Assembly: GCA_002404865.1 (NCBI GenBank) | Contig: DHKP01000024.1 | Coordinates: forward strand, 1-37,000 | DNA length: 37,000 nt | Source: Caryophanales bacterium UBA4691 | Lineage (GTDB): Bacteria > Bacillota_I > Bacilli_A > RFN20 > CAG-826 | Reading direction: 5' to 3' | Shown here: positions 26,056-33,150 of the stretch, piece by piece | Numbering within the stretch: the stretch's first letter is position 1 | Layout of the letters: every line of letters starts with the position of its first letter | Notes under the pieces: generated by a model | Database searches by the model: none | What the model saw: the letters and a program-made list of their open reading frames with translations, nothing else | Told to the model about the DNA's origin: nothing | Program-made: the position numbers and the translations under genes

Positions 26056-27038
26056 ATGGACATTGAAATTAGAAATCTAGATTCTTGCCCATATAGCTCC
26101 AGAAATGGTTCCTATGGCGGTGCCGCAGGCGACAAAGACGGCATCATCCTTAATGACGAAAACTGGATTGTTAAATATCCAAAATCCAACGTTGGGATGT
26201 CGAAGATATCAAAACTTGCGAAGTTCTCGTGTGGGCCACTATCCGAATTTATCGGAAGCCACATTTATGAGATTCTTGGGTATGATGTCATTGACAATTC
26301 TTGGAGTCAGAAAAGGTTTTTTGGTTGTCGCCTGCAAAGACTTTTGCAGGGGCGAAGCGCGTCTTCACGAAATACGCACGGTCAAAAACGTTCATATTCC
26401 AGAGCTTAAAAAACGATTTGATATTGAACTTCATGAAACCTGTGATGATTGCTTAATCAGCCTTAAAGAACTTTTTTACCATTTTGGTTTCAATCCAGAG
26501 CTTAAGAATATCGATGGGCTAGAAAAAAGGTTTTGGGATCAAGTTATCATTGATGGACTTATGGGCAACAATGACCGGAATAGTGGAAATTGGGGGTATA
26601 TTGATTGACAAAGGAAAAAAAGAGCTAGCCCCTATCTTTGACAACGGAGCCTCCTTCTATCCGAAGAAAAGCGAAGAAGCGATTAAAGAATTTCTTTCAA
26701 AATCGGAAGGTGAGCGAAAAAAGAACGAAAGTAATGTTGTAATGCCTTACTCCATAGACGGAAAGCATCATTTGAACTATCGAAGCATGCTTAATTTAAC
26801 GAATCAGGAAATCGGCGAACAGCATTTCTCTTGTCTAAAGCTTTCTATTCTAAATAACTTCCATCGAGTAAAAACAAGCATGGAGAAAATAGAAAACCTT
26901 TTCGCTTCTATACCGGAAAAATATGATGGTTTAGAAGTGTTAACTAAGGCTAGAAGCCAGTATTATTTGGAATCATTCAAGACCCGCTTCGAAGAAATTC
27001 TCGCTTCTATAGCTGTGCAAACGAAAGGCTTAAGATAG
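26056..27038 (+). pseudogene. HipA/CtkA-like Ser/Thr kinase with two frameshifts
   Basis: Three successive frames (26056-26409, then up to 26608, then up to 27038) together spell one kinase: GGAAGDKDGIILNDENWIVKYPKS (the Gly-rich loop and lysine), LSEFIGSHIYEILGYDV, then GFLVVACKDF, then GNNDRNSGNWG (catalytic loop) and, in the last frame, APIFDNGASFYPK (DFG-like DNG). The breaks are near 26290-26305 and at the G5 run around 26592-26597. Length 983 is 327 codons plus two bases, so two single-base insertions explain it; the repaired protein of about 326 residues equals the size of CtkA. It may be dead, or the indels may be sequence errors (the second is in a homopolymer). Confidence 0.75.
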
Positions 27039-27244
27039 GGCTGGCGCTTCATAAAAAGCGTTAACAATATTTAGAATTCAAAATAGGGTATATGAAATGA
27101 TTGAGATTGATAAAGAATATGCAGAAAAGCATTTTGATTTCTAGCCATGATATTTTGTGATTATCGGGGAGAAAATAAAGCGATATCATCTTGGAAAAGC
27201 AAAAAGCTTACCTATAATGATTTCAGCTAAGGAGTTTTATCATT

Positions 27245-27832
27245 ATGAGTTCAAGCACAAAGTCAAAAATGCCTATTGCCCACATTCTTTTTTTAGTGGC
27301 AGGCATTACCCTCATCATTTATTACCTATTGAGTGAAGGAGTTCCTTCTTTAGGTAACAACATTGCTTCAATCATGAAATTTGTGGTGGAAGTATTCATT
27401 CTTATTCTTTTAGTTGGGTTCTATTTCTATTTCTTATTCGCAAAGCCATTAAGTGGATCAATTTCCGCGATCGCTCCATCCTTATTAATCCTTATTATTG
27501 TCGGACCATACGCGCTAAATTTCGGAAGCAATGAAGCCAATAGCATCATTAGTGGCATCGCCAAAATGTTTTATGTTCTTTTGATTGCCTGCGGATTTGT
27601 TTTTCTATTCGTCCACAACAAATTAATCGGCTACGTTTTCTCCTTTTCGGCAGTGATTTTCGCCGCTTTTGTTACTCTTTCTTATACGATTGTGATGATT
27701 ATGGGGCTTGTCAATGATGGCTCATTCAGCGTGAATAAGTTCTTTGAAACTTTGTTCTACGTGATTTCATTAGGTCTACTTTTCGTTGGGGGATACCGTA
27801 TCAGCAAAAGCAAAAGCTGGTCACTAGACTAA
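27245..27832 (+). CDS. Multi-pass membrane protein, unknown function
   Basis: The 195-residue protein is almost entirely hydrophobic, with about six membrane helices (near 10-28, 42-64, 72-88, 103-122, 128-152, 165-183) and a short basic end. AAGGAG (27230-27235) precedes the ATG. The 200 bp between it and the kinase pseudogene contains only tiny frames, for example one starting at 27096 that stops after 15 codons. It is followed by a strong terminator. I recognise no family and see no motif pointing to a function. Confidence 0.7.
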   Translation: MSSSTKSKMPIAHILFLVAGITLIIYYLLSEGVPSLGNNIASIMKFVVEVFILILLVGFYFYFLFAKPLSGSISAIAPSLLILIIVGPYALNFGSNEANSIISGIAKMFYVLLIACGFVFLFVHNKLIGYVFSFSAVIFAAFVTLSYTIVMIMGLVNDGSFSVNKFFETLFYVISLGLLFVGGYRISKSKSWSLD

Positions 27833-27843
27833 TGATCTAAAGA

Positions 27844-27884
27844 GGATAAATTATTGCCAATATCTCTATTCACGATATTTATCC
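27844..27884 (+). other. Hairpin between the membrane protein gene and its terminator
   Basis: GGATAAAT (27844-27851) pairs with ATTTATCC (27877-27884); inside it, ATATC and GATAT can also pair. It follows the stop codon by 12 bp but has no T tract, so it may protect the 3' end or act with the terminator at 27927. Confidence 0.4.
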
Positions 27885-27926
27885 AATAAAAAGGATTAAG
27901 AATCATTCTTCTTAAATGAGTGAAGT

Positions 27927-27963
27927 AGAAGCGCTAGGAATTTGCTCTAGCGCTTCTTTTTTA
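27927..27963 (+). terminator. Intrinsic terminator
   Basis: AGAAGCGCTAG (27927-27937) pairs perfectly with CTAGCGCTTCT (27947-27957) around a 9-nt loop and is followed by a run of T to 27963. It ends transcription of the membrane-protein gene and possibly the HipB-like operon. Confidence 0.95.
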
Positions 27964-28065
27964 AAATCTCAGCAATTCTTTGGTGTTTTCGCTTTTAATA
28001 ATGCAAAACGGGCATAAAATTTGATTGTTGGTTAAAGTGATTATAAGAAACAATAAATCGTTTCC

Positions 28066-29046
28066 TTATTTGTAATATTTCTGATTTTTGCTATTTGGCT
28101 TTTCTGGCAGGGTCATTTTTAATAAACCATTTTTTAACGCTGGGCCAATATAGCTTTTTCTTAACGTTTCTTTTGATTTAATACCGAGTTTATCCATAAT
28201 TTCGTTTGCGGAAAGGGGAGTATCAAATTCCATAATATCTAGAAGGCGATTAACGTTACTAGAGATACTTTTCGATTCCTTCTCAACTGAAATTAAAATT
28301 TCGTCCAAAGTTGTATCGATCATTTTGAGCATGAACTCAATGAAGAGGTTTGAATCTCCATGTTTATGGCATTCTGAAATGACTTGGTAATATTCACTTT
28401 GATATTTTTTTATTTCTGATTCGATAGGAATATATTCAAATGTTTTATTCCATTTCGATAGTAAAACATTTTGCCATAGTCTTGCGGTTCTTCCATTGCC
28501 ATCGGAAAAAGGATGAATAAAAACAAATTCATAATGAAAAATGCATGACTTTAGTAGAAGTGAAGTTTCCTTATCGCTTTTTAGCCAAGAAAATAAATCT
28601 TTCAATAGGGATGGGACCATATTTTCAGGTGGAGCGACAAAAATAACTTTCTTTCCATCGAAAACGCCCTCCCCGTGATTCCGATATTCGCCTGCTTCAA
28701 GATCGACTAAGTTCATGAGCGTTGCATGCGCTTTTTTTAAATCTTTTTCGCTATATCCGTCATATTGATCAATCGCTTCATATGCTTTATAGGCGTTTTT
28801 GACTTCTTGGATTTCTTTTTGCGGGCCTATTACAATTTTCCCATTAATAACGTCTCTAGTTTGATCGATGGATAGAGAGTTTGCTTCGATTGCAAGAGAA
28901 GAATGGATTGATTTTATTTTGTTGTTTCTTCTTAGAATCGGCATTCTCTCTAATGAACCATAAAAAGAAATTTTGCCAATTTTCTCAGTGATGGTTATGA
29001 CTCTATTTAACATGGAGTTTGATATCGAAAATGGTGGCTGATACAT
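28066..29046 (-). CDS. Fic-family adenylyltransferase with C-terminal winged helix
   Basis: Fic enzymes transfer AMP (or related groups) to target proteins. The 326-residue protein has an N-terminal Fic_N region with the inhibitory-helix-like segment SSLAIEAN (49-56, Ala where Gly is usual), EIQEVKNAYKAYE (78-90), and the active-site loop HPFSDGNGRTAR (178-189) with catalytic His and the GNGR anion hole intact. Residues about 260-326 form a winged helix (TPLSANEIMDKLGIKSKETL), so it may bind DNA. GGAG lies near 29053. Three tandem copies of a TAAGCAAGAT-type repeat lie just upstream. The substrate is unknown; such stand-alone Fic genes are common in accessory regions. Confidence 0.92.
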   Translation of the reverse strand: MYQPPFSISNSMLNRVITITEKIGKISFYGSLERMPILRRNNKIKSIHSSLAIEANSLSIDQTRDVINGKIVIGPQKEIQEVKNAYKAYEAIDQYDGYSEKDLKKAHATLMNLVDLEAGEYRNHGEGVFDGKKVIFVAPPENMVPSLLKDLFSWLKSDKETSLLLKSCIFHYEFVFIHPFSDGNGRTARLWQNVLLSKWNKTFEYIPIESEIKKYQSEYYQVISECHKHGDSNLFIEFMLKMIDTTLDEILISVEKESKSISSNVNRLLDIMEFDTPLSANEIMDKLGIKSKETLRKSYIGPALKNGLLKMTLPEKPNSKNQKYYK

Positions 29047-29096
29047 CGTAAATTCTCCAAGTCCTATTTTAACTTAAAACGAATCAAAGATAAATT

Positions 29097-29130
29097 ATCT
29101 TGCTTAAATCTTGCTTAATATCTTACTTAG
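29097..29130. repeat. Three tandem 11-12-bp repeats upstream of the Fic gene
   Basis: On the + strand, ATCTTGCTTAA (29097-29107), ATCTTGCTTAAT (29108-29119) and ATCTTACTTAG (29120-29130) follow one another directly. On the coding strand these read TTAAGCAAGAT-like units ending 50 bp before the start codon; a candidate -10 (TAAAAT) lies at 29071-29066. The position suggests an operator, possibly for the winged helix of the Fic protein itself. Confidence 0.7.
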
Positions 29131-29144
29131 CGAATAGAAAAAAT

Positions 29145-29178
29145 GGATTAAGCCTCAACTAAATCCTGCGAATCTTGC
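29145..29178. repeat. Left copy of an imperfect 34-bp direct repeat
   Basis: The 34 bases starting GGATTAAGCCTC match those at 31978-32011 (starting GGACTAAGTCTC) at 27 of 34 positions without gaps, most differences being C/T changes. This copy runs into the Fic remnant. The two copies bracket the DUF4417, ImmA and XRE genes. Confidence 0.5.
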
Positions 29179-29372
29179 CAGCGAAATCATATAAACCGCC
29201 GAATAAATAGCCATGTATCTGCTGCAGCCCTTTGGAAGTACCAATGAGGTCACCATCAATCAATTGATTGGAATAAAACTCATACGCTCTATTTTTACTT
29301 TGCTCATCGGTTGGTTCTGAAGAACCCTTTAGCCATTTCTTTAAACTTTCTCTACGCCTATTTGAAATATAT
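29168..29372 (-). pseudogene. Remnant of a BRO-N/Fic gene
   Basis: About 205 bp are clearly homologous to 33794-34000, part of the Fic gene at 33407-34268. Translated on the - strand it gives RRRESLKKWLKGSSEPTDEQ and, later, STSKGLQQIHGYLFGGLYDF-like sequence (exactly GTSKGLQQIHGYLFGGLYDFAGKIR shortened here), then a stop right after GKIRRI. The catalytic HPxxEGNGR part is missing, so it is a truncated duplicate. It marks past duplication and loss in this accessory region. Confidence 0.85.
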
Positions 29373-29462
29373 CGTTGCTATTTTTAAGCACATGTGATGT
29401 CATGCGAAGCGCTTCCTATAAACTTCGGATTCTTTCACTTCTCCATCACCGTTGTTACCTGG

Positions 29463-29792
29463 TTAGTCGAGCCATGTGAGCTCCTTTTCGACCTCCCAGA
29501 AGCTTTTCCCGTCCCATATTTTTGCCTTCAGGAACTTCTCCCTTAAGGCATTCTCGTTCGGGCCATCCATCTCCATCTGATTGAAATCCACAAAGTCGCC
29601 ATCCGGGCCAAGTATGTCCTCGTAGTACTTATTGCCGATGTTTTTGACCCGCCATTTCATGATTCTTAGATGCATTGTGTGGTCCTCGTCGAAATACGAG
29701 TCCAGGAAGTGGATGAACCCATGGTAGTAGATGGTCGCGTCCGCGTTCCACCACCCAGTGTCCAAAAAATGCTCAAGATTTCCATTGATCAT
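29463..29792 (-). CDS. Small acidic protein of the DUF4417 operon
   Basis: The 109-residue protein is soluble, strongly acidic and aromatic (LDTGWWNADATIYYHGFIHF, then DGDFVDFNQMEMDG). It starts with an ATG overlapping the end of the previous gene by 20 bp, with GGAGG 9 nt upstream, so it is translationally coupled to it. No family is recognised. Its composition and position (last, coupled to a His-containing protein) resemble an immunity or antitoxin protein, but nothing in the sequence proves this. It could equally be a conserved phage-type accessory protein. Confidence 0.65.
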   Translation of the reverse strand: MINGNLEHFLDTGWWNADATIYYHGFIHFLDSYFDEDHTMHLRIMKWRVKNIGNKYYEDILGPDGDFVDFNQMEMDGPNENALREKFLKAKIWDGKSFWEVEKELTWLD

Positions 29793-30174
29793 ATCCGATA
29801 TCCTCCAAAAGATCCTTGTATTCCTTTTCGATTTCTACACTTATTATCTCGGCTGGCTTATGCTCCAAATCGCCTTTTTTATAGACGTGCATGTGCCAAA
29901 CTGGGCCATTCCTATTGCCTTGGTTGATATTAGGCTCCGGGTGATAGGCGATTTCGATAACCGGCATATGGTCTTCGCCATAGATTCTCATCGCGTGGAA
30001 GACTCCTTTTCTATAAATGATATAGATGGAATTTGTCGAATGGGAATAATCCGGCATCGAGTGGTTACAGCCAATGCCCTCCAGCACCTCCTCACCATGG
30101 GGGAGCGTCTGGGCAGTCCGGTATTCGTCACTCGTAAAGCGGTTGTTCTTCGCTTTTGACCCTCTTGACGACAT
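29773..30174 (-). CDS. Unknown protein with His-rich core, DUF4417 operon
   Basis: The 133-residue protein has a basic, unordered-looking N-terminus (SSRGSKAKNNR), then a beta-rich core IYIIYRKGVFHAMRIYGEDH (about 50-69), IEIAYHPEPN (73-82) and GPVWHMHVYKKGD (90-102). The several His and acidic residues (H60, D68, H69, E74, H78, H94, H96) could form a metal site, and the HMH strand recalls the HVHF tail of the secreted protein at 24034, although the two are not obviously homologous. It begins 1 bp after the DUF4417 stop and overlaps the next gene by 20 bp. A nuclease-like or toxin-like role is only a hypothesis. Confidence 0.65.
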   Translation of the reverse strand: MSSRGSKAKNNRFTSDEYRTAQTLPHGEEVLEGIGCNHSMPDYSHSTNSIYIIYRKGVFHAMRIYGEDHMPVIEIAYHPEPNINQGNRNGPVWHMHVYKKGDLEHKPAEIISVEIEKEYKDLLEDIGYDQWKS

Positions 30175-30175
30175 A

Positions 30176-30886
30176 TCACATCGCCTCCTTTAATATTGTT
30201 CCATCCCAAGAGAATAGATGCATTTGATTTCGCTTTGCGAGTTGCTTATCCCCTCCGAAAGTGTCTTCGTAGGGGATTATACATACATCGTCGGGAATTC
30301 CATCCATTCTTTGTCCGACGCATATTTGCCTTGAGTGGGGAAATCTCCTTCTCATTTCCCAGAAACCGTTGAAAAATGCGGAACGGCAGGAATCATTGTT
30401 TACCCCAAGAGTGGATATAAAAAACGTCGATCCATCACGGAGACCCTCAAAGCAAATGTCAAATGTGCTTTCGTCCACCCATCCCACGGTTGGATAAACT
30501 CTTATTCCATAACTTTGCATGTAGCGACCAAACCATCTTGACTTGGCGACTGCTTGGATGATGCACCACTTGCTCATCCCGGGATGCATGCTGAAATCAG
30601 GGGATGTAGCTCCGTAATAGCCAGAAATTTTCTCAATGAAACGCAACGGGTTGTCGTACTCCTTTTCCAATTCCTCGTCAAAACGGAAGGAGTGGACAAT
30701 TTTTCTTTTCTTGTCCGTGTCTTTTGATGAGACGTTGTTCGGATTGATGAGGAAGATATCACTATTTATAAGTGATATCGGGAGTGCTTCATTTTCGATG
30801 AAGGGGATGTCATAGATGCCCTGTTCCCAGTTGTTGGGTTGTGGGCGGATGATAGTTACATACTGTTTATTGTTGTATTGTGGCAT
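30176..30886 (-). CDS. DUF4417 domain protein
   Basis: The 236-residue protein matches my memory of DUF4417, a family of unknown function found mostly in Firmicutes genomes and their mobile elements. Conserved-looking segments are SPDFSMHPGMSKWCIIQAVA (95-114, with the hallmark PDFS), YPTVGW (131-136), FDICFEGL (142-149) and STLGV (158-162). It is soluble. AAAGGAGG is well placed before the ATG, but the start codon and leader are enclosed by a 10-bp inverted repeat (30885-30924). It heads a three-gene operon and lies downstream of an ImmA/IrrE-XRE pair on the same strand. Function unknown. Confidence 0.75.
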   Translation of the reverse strand: MPQYNNKQYVTIIRPQPNNWEQGIYDIPFIENEALPISLINSDIFLINPNNVSSKDTDKKRKIVHSFRFDEELEKEYDNPLRFIEKISGYYGATSPDFSMHPGMSKWCIIQAVAKSRWFGRYMQSYGIRVYPTVGWVDESTFDICFEGLRDGSTFFISTLGVNNDSCRSAFFNGFWEMRRRFPHSRQICVGQRMDGIPDDVCIIPYEDTFGGDKQLAKRNQMHLFSWDGTILKEAM

Positions 30887-30924
30887 ATATCAAATGCCTC
30901 CTTTCATAGTGACCTTTGATATAT
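30885..30924 (-). promoter_or_regulatory. Inverted repeat enclosing the DUF4417 ribosome site and start codon
   Basis: ATATATCAAA (30885-30894) and TTTGATATAT (30915-30924) are perfect 10-bp inverted repeats. In the transcript the Shine-Dalgarno AAAGGAGG lies in the 20-nt loop, and the AUG (30886-30884) is partly inside the 3' arm. The fold could restrict translation, or the DNA could be an operator. A second small inverted repeat (AATCTT/AAGATT, 30925-30946) adjoins it. Confidence 0.6.
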
Positions 30925-30962
30925 AATCTTCCTGGGTCCTAAGATTATTTCTTAAGGTCTTC

Positions 30963-30995
30963 GTCAAGACACTGGCGGGTGTCTTGACCTTTTTT
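30963..30995 (+). terminator. + strand terminator facing the accessory genes
   Basis: GTCAAGACAC (30963-30972) pairs with GTGTCTTGAC (30979-30988), followed by CTTTTTT (30989-30995) on the + strand. All flanking genes are on -, where the hairpin follows the ImmA stop by only a few bases but has no T tract. It would stop + strand transcription running antisense into immA, or stabilise the immA 3' end. Confidence 0.75.
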
Positions 30996-31001
30996 GTTGT
31001 T

Positions 31002-31544
31002 TTAGCTTTGATGAATTTTGTTGTATCTGGTGGTTGCCGCGGAAAGTGTGACATGATACTTCCTCTTTATTTCTTTTGGTGATAGGCTCAGACATTCTTC
31101 ATAAGGCATCAATAGTTCCGAGGCGAAGGTATTCGCTTGCCACTCGGGATTCTCGAAAGGTTTCCTTTTCTTTGGTGAACTTGTTCGTGCATAGCTCATC
31201 AAGCCAAGGGCACAGTGGAGAACGAAATGGCCAATTTCGTGGCCGATAGTGAAATGCGCGCGGCAATATCGCTTATGAGATGCTTCAAGAAACACTGATT
31301 CTTTGATGTATATTGTTCCGGTAGCGATATCCGTCTTGGCTTCCTCGTTCTCTTCGAAGAACGGATTGCAGTCTGGCACAATCAAGTAATTGAAGTTGAA
31401 CCTTCTCAAAACGAAACACAAGTCATCGAGGATTTTGGTTGTGTCAATATATTTGTCGTTGGATATTTTCAGAAGTTTCCTAATGACGGTAGCTACGCTT
31501 CTGATATAGGAGATGCTTAGAGGCTTTGCCATGCTATTTTTCAT
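31002..31544 (-). CDS. ImmA/IrrE-family metallopeptidase
   Basis: ImmA/IrrE proteases cleave a partner XRE repressor, as in ICEBs1 and in the radiation response of Deinococcus. The 180-residue protein has the zinc motif HEIGH (102-106) inside HFTIGHEIGHFVLH and the downstream ENPEWQANTFASELLMP (about 131-147) that supplies the third ligand and family core. The ATG at 31544 is chosen because GGAGG lies 9 nt upstream and it overlaps the XRE stop by 11 bp; a longer frame to 31586 has no such support. Next to its likely target regulator, it should relieve repression upon a signal. Confidence 0.93.
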   Translation of the reverse strand: MKNSMAKPLSISYIRSVATVIRKLLKISNDKYIDTTKILDDLCFVLRRFNFNYLIVPDCNPFFEENEEAKTDIATGTIYIKESVFLEASHKRYCRAHFTIGHEIGHFVLHCALGLMSYARTSSPKKRKPFENPEWQANTFASELLMPYEECLSLSPKEIKRKYHVTLSAATTRYNKIHQS

Positions 31545-31899
31545 GATCCTTATCCTCCAAATATTCCATGATTTTTGAGCATTCATCAGGCGTAAGTTCC
31601 TTTAGTTTCCGCGAGAGGGTGAAGGCGAGTATTTTTTGCTCAAGCAAAGCGGAATTCAGTGAAATCTCGGTTTTCCTCGCTGAGCTTGCTTCCGCCTTCA
31701 TGAAAGTTTCCTTTTCCTTTTCCGAAAGATGATAGATATTGCCTAGTTTGTTGATAAAACCGGCAGGTACTTCGCGCAATCCGTTTTCAATCGCCGATAG
31801 ATACGATACAGATATTCCTAATTTCTTTGACATCGATGCTAAATTCTCCTCCTTATCAATTCTTAGTTTTCTAATTTCCTTTCCTAGTGTTGTGACCAT
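31534..31899 (-). CDS. XRE-family repressor, likely ImmA target
   Basis: The 121-residue protein has a typical XRE helix-turn-helix (about 7-60: LGKEIRKLRIDKEENLASMS and GISVSYLSAIENGLREVP) and a C-terminal helical tail that could be the cleavage region. AGGAG precedes the ATG. Its promoter has -10 TATAAT (31940-31935) and a perfect 16-bp palindrome over the -35 zone, a likely autorepressor site. immA overlaps its stop by 11 bp. Repressor-protease pairs of this kind control prophages, integrative elements and defence genes; here the nearest controlled genes would be the DUF4417 operon. Confidence 0.93.
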   Translation of the reverse strand: MVTTLGKEIRKLRIDKEENLASMSKKLGISVSYLSAIENGLREVPAGFINKLGNIYHLSEKEKETFMKAEASSARKTEISLNSALLEQKILAFTLSRKLKELTPDECSKIMEYLEDKDHEK

Positions 31900-31934
31900 A
31901 ATTTATGTACTCCTATACTTAATCCTTCAGATGC

Positions 31935-31973
31935 ATTATACCATAAAGAATAAAAAATACACAATATTGTGTA
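31935..31973 (-). promoter_or_regulatory. XRE-immA promoter with 16-bp perfect palindrome
   Basis: TACACAATATTGTGTA (31958-31973) is a perfect palindrome. On the - strand its TTGTGT overlaps the -35 position, 18 bp from -10 TATAAT (31940-31935). A repressor dimer bound here would block the promoter, typical of XRE autoregulation. Confidence 0.75.
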
Positions 31974-31977
31974 AAGT

Positions 31978-32011
31978 GGACTAAGTCTCCAAAAAATCTT
32001 GTGAATCTTGC
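31978..32011. repeat. Right copy of the imperfect 34-bp direct repeat
   Basis: It matches 29145-29178 at 27 of 34 positions. It lies between the XRE promoter and the terminator of the second ATPase gene, at the right edge of the XRE/ImmA/DUF4417 block. Confidence 0.5.
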
Positions 32012-32016
32012 GACAT

Positions 32017-32040
32017 AAAAAGCGTGGATTTCTCCACGCT
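32017..32040 (-). terminator. Intrinsic terminator of ATPase paralogue B
   Basis: AGCGTGGA (32021-32028) and TCCACGCT (32033-32040) form a perfect 8-bp stem with a 4-nt loop; on the - strand TTTTAT follows. It lies 38 bp after the ATPase stop at 32078. Confidence 0.88.
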
Positions 32041-32077
32041 GGTTACTAAACGAGATAAAACGTATTAGCTAAGTCGT

Positions 32078-33127
32078 TTAATCCTCTTCGAACTTTTTGT
32101 TGAGATGGATAAAATTGCCGAATCTAGGCAATGAAAATTCTGATTTTCCACGTGAGGACGTATCTATAAGCCCTTCTTGCGAAAGTCTTCTCTTGTAGAT
32201 GGCGAGGTTTCCTTTGCTTATTTTTAACTTTTCCATTAATTCTTTATTCGATGCGTTACCGTCTGCGATTAAAGAAAGTATATTTTTTTTACTTCCCGAT
32301 AACCCAGACCAAATTTTTCCATAACTCCAGTCACTTAATTTAAGATCATATTCTTTTATTATATCTGGATTAATTGCCGTTTTATCGTTACGGAAAAGAA
32401 TATCTCCAAGTATTTGATACGCTAAAGCGTAACCTTTGGTTGCTTTGGCTAGGCTGACGGCTTTTTCATCCGTTATTTGGAATGTGTTTTGATAAGAAAG
32501 TGCAATTGCTCCTAATGATAAAGGCCCAAGTTGAAGTGTCGGGGCACGGAACAAGAAGGTTAAGGAGCGATCTGATTCTAATTTTGAAATGTTTTTTGAT
32601 AAACCGGTCATCAAAAGCCTGACATCGTAATGGTCAATGAGAAAACCTTGATATGCTCTAATAAATTCGACCATGCCATCGTTTTTAGCTACGTCATCTA
32701 TTGCGATGAGAACATGAATGCCTTTTTTCTTAAAATAGCTTAGTAGTTTTTCTAAGTAAGCATGGATACTTGAAACCGGATTATCCCCTTTGACACTAAA
32801 ACTAATTCCATGAAAAGAGAAAGAAAACTCAACTTTAAGGTGCTGCAATTTCGCTAAGCCATTCTCGTAAAGAAGGCTAGCCATTTGTTCTAGCATGTTA
32901 TCGGACTGGGATAATCTTGCGACCGCCCAGTTCTCTTTTTCTCGATAGACATCTAGTATATGGTTTAGAGTAACTGTTTTCCCGCATCCTCTTGGCCCGG
33001 TAAGAATATAGACGGTATTCCTAGTGGGCTCAGAATCAAAATCATCGAAAATAGGTTGAATTTCATGATCCCTTTGAATGATGTTTTCGCTTGTTCTACC
33101 AAATGAGATTGAAAATGGATTCTGCAT
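32078..33127 (-). CDS. P-loop ATPase with C-terminal winged helix (paralogue B)
   Basis: This 349-residue protein is a paralogue of 11779-12852: both begin with a short MxNPFxI stretch, have Walker A at 44-51 (GPRGCGKT here), a Walker B-like VLIAIDD (139-145), LLMTGL, an FLxRxPxxxLGPLSL-type segment and KGYALAYQILG. The end (about 275-345, NKELMEKLKISKGNLAIYKR then RGKSEF) is a winged helix. The start is preceded by GAGGAAAC and by three short repeats of TTGTACTT (+ strand) at 33151-33188. A private repeat next to each paralogue suggests each ATPase reads its own site. Cellular target unknown. Confidence 0.78.
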   Translation of the reverse strand: MQNPFSISFGRTSENIIQRDHEIQPIFDDFDSEPTRNTVYILTGPRGCGKTVTLNHILDVYREKENWAVARLSQSDNMLEQMASLLYENGLAKLQHLKVEFSFSFHGISFSVKGDNPVSSIHAYLEKLLSYFKKKGIHVLIAIDDVAKNDGMVEFIRAYQGFLIDHYDVRLLMTGLSKNISKLESDRSLTFLFRAPTLQLGPLSLGAIALSYQNTFQITDEKAVSLAKATKGYALAYQILGDILFRNDKTAINPDIIKEYDLKLSDWSYGKIWSGLSGSKKNILSLIADGNASNKELMEKLKISKGNLAIYKRRLSQEGLIDTSSRGKSEFSLPRFGNFIHLNKKFEED

Positions 33128-33150
33128 TTTTGTTTCCTCTTTCTTGAATA

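Noticed and set aside
27096..27244. Short frames before the membrane protein gene, perhaps a gene remnant
   Set aside because: The first stops after 15 codons and the next has no start or family resemblance; too little to call.
29670..30159. + strand frames opposite the DUF4417 operon
   Set aside because: The - strand genes have coupled starts and good ribosome sites; the + frames are shadows.
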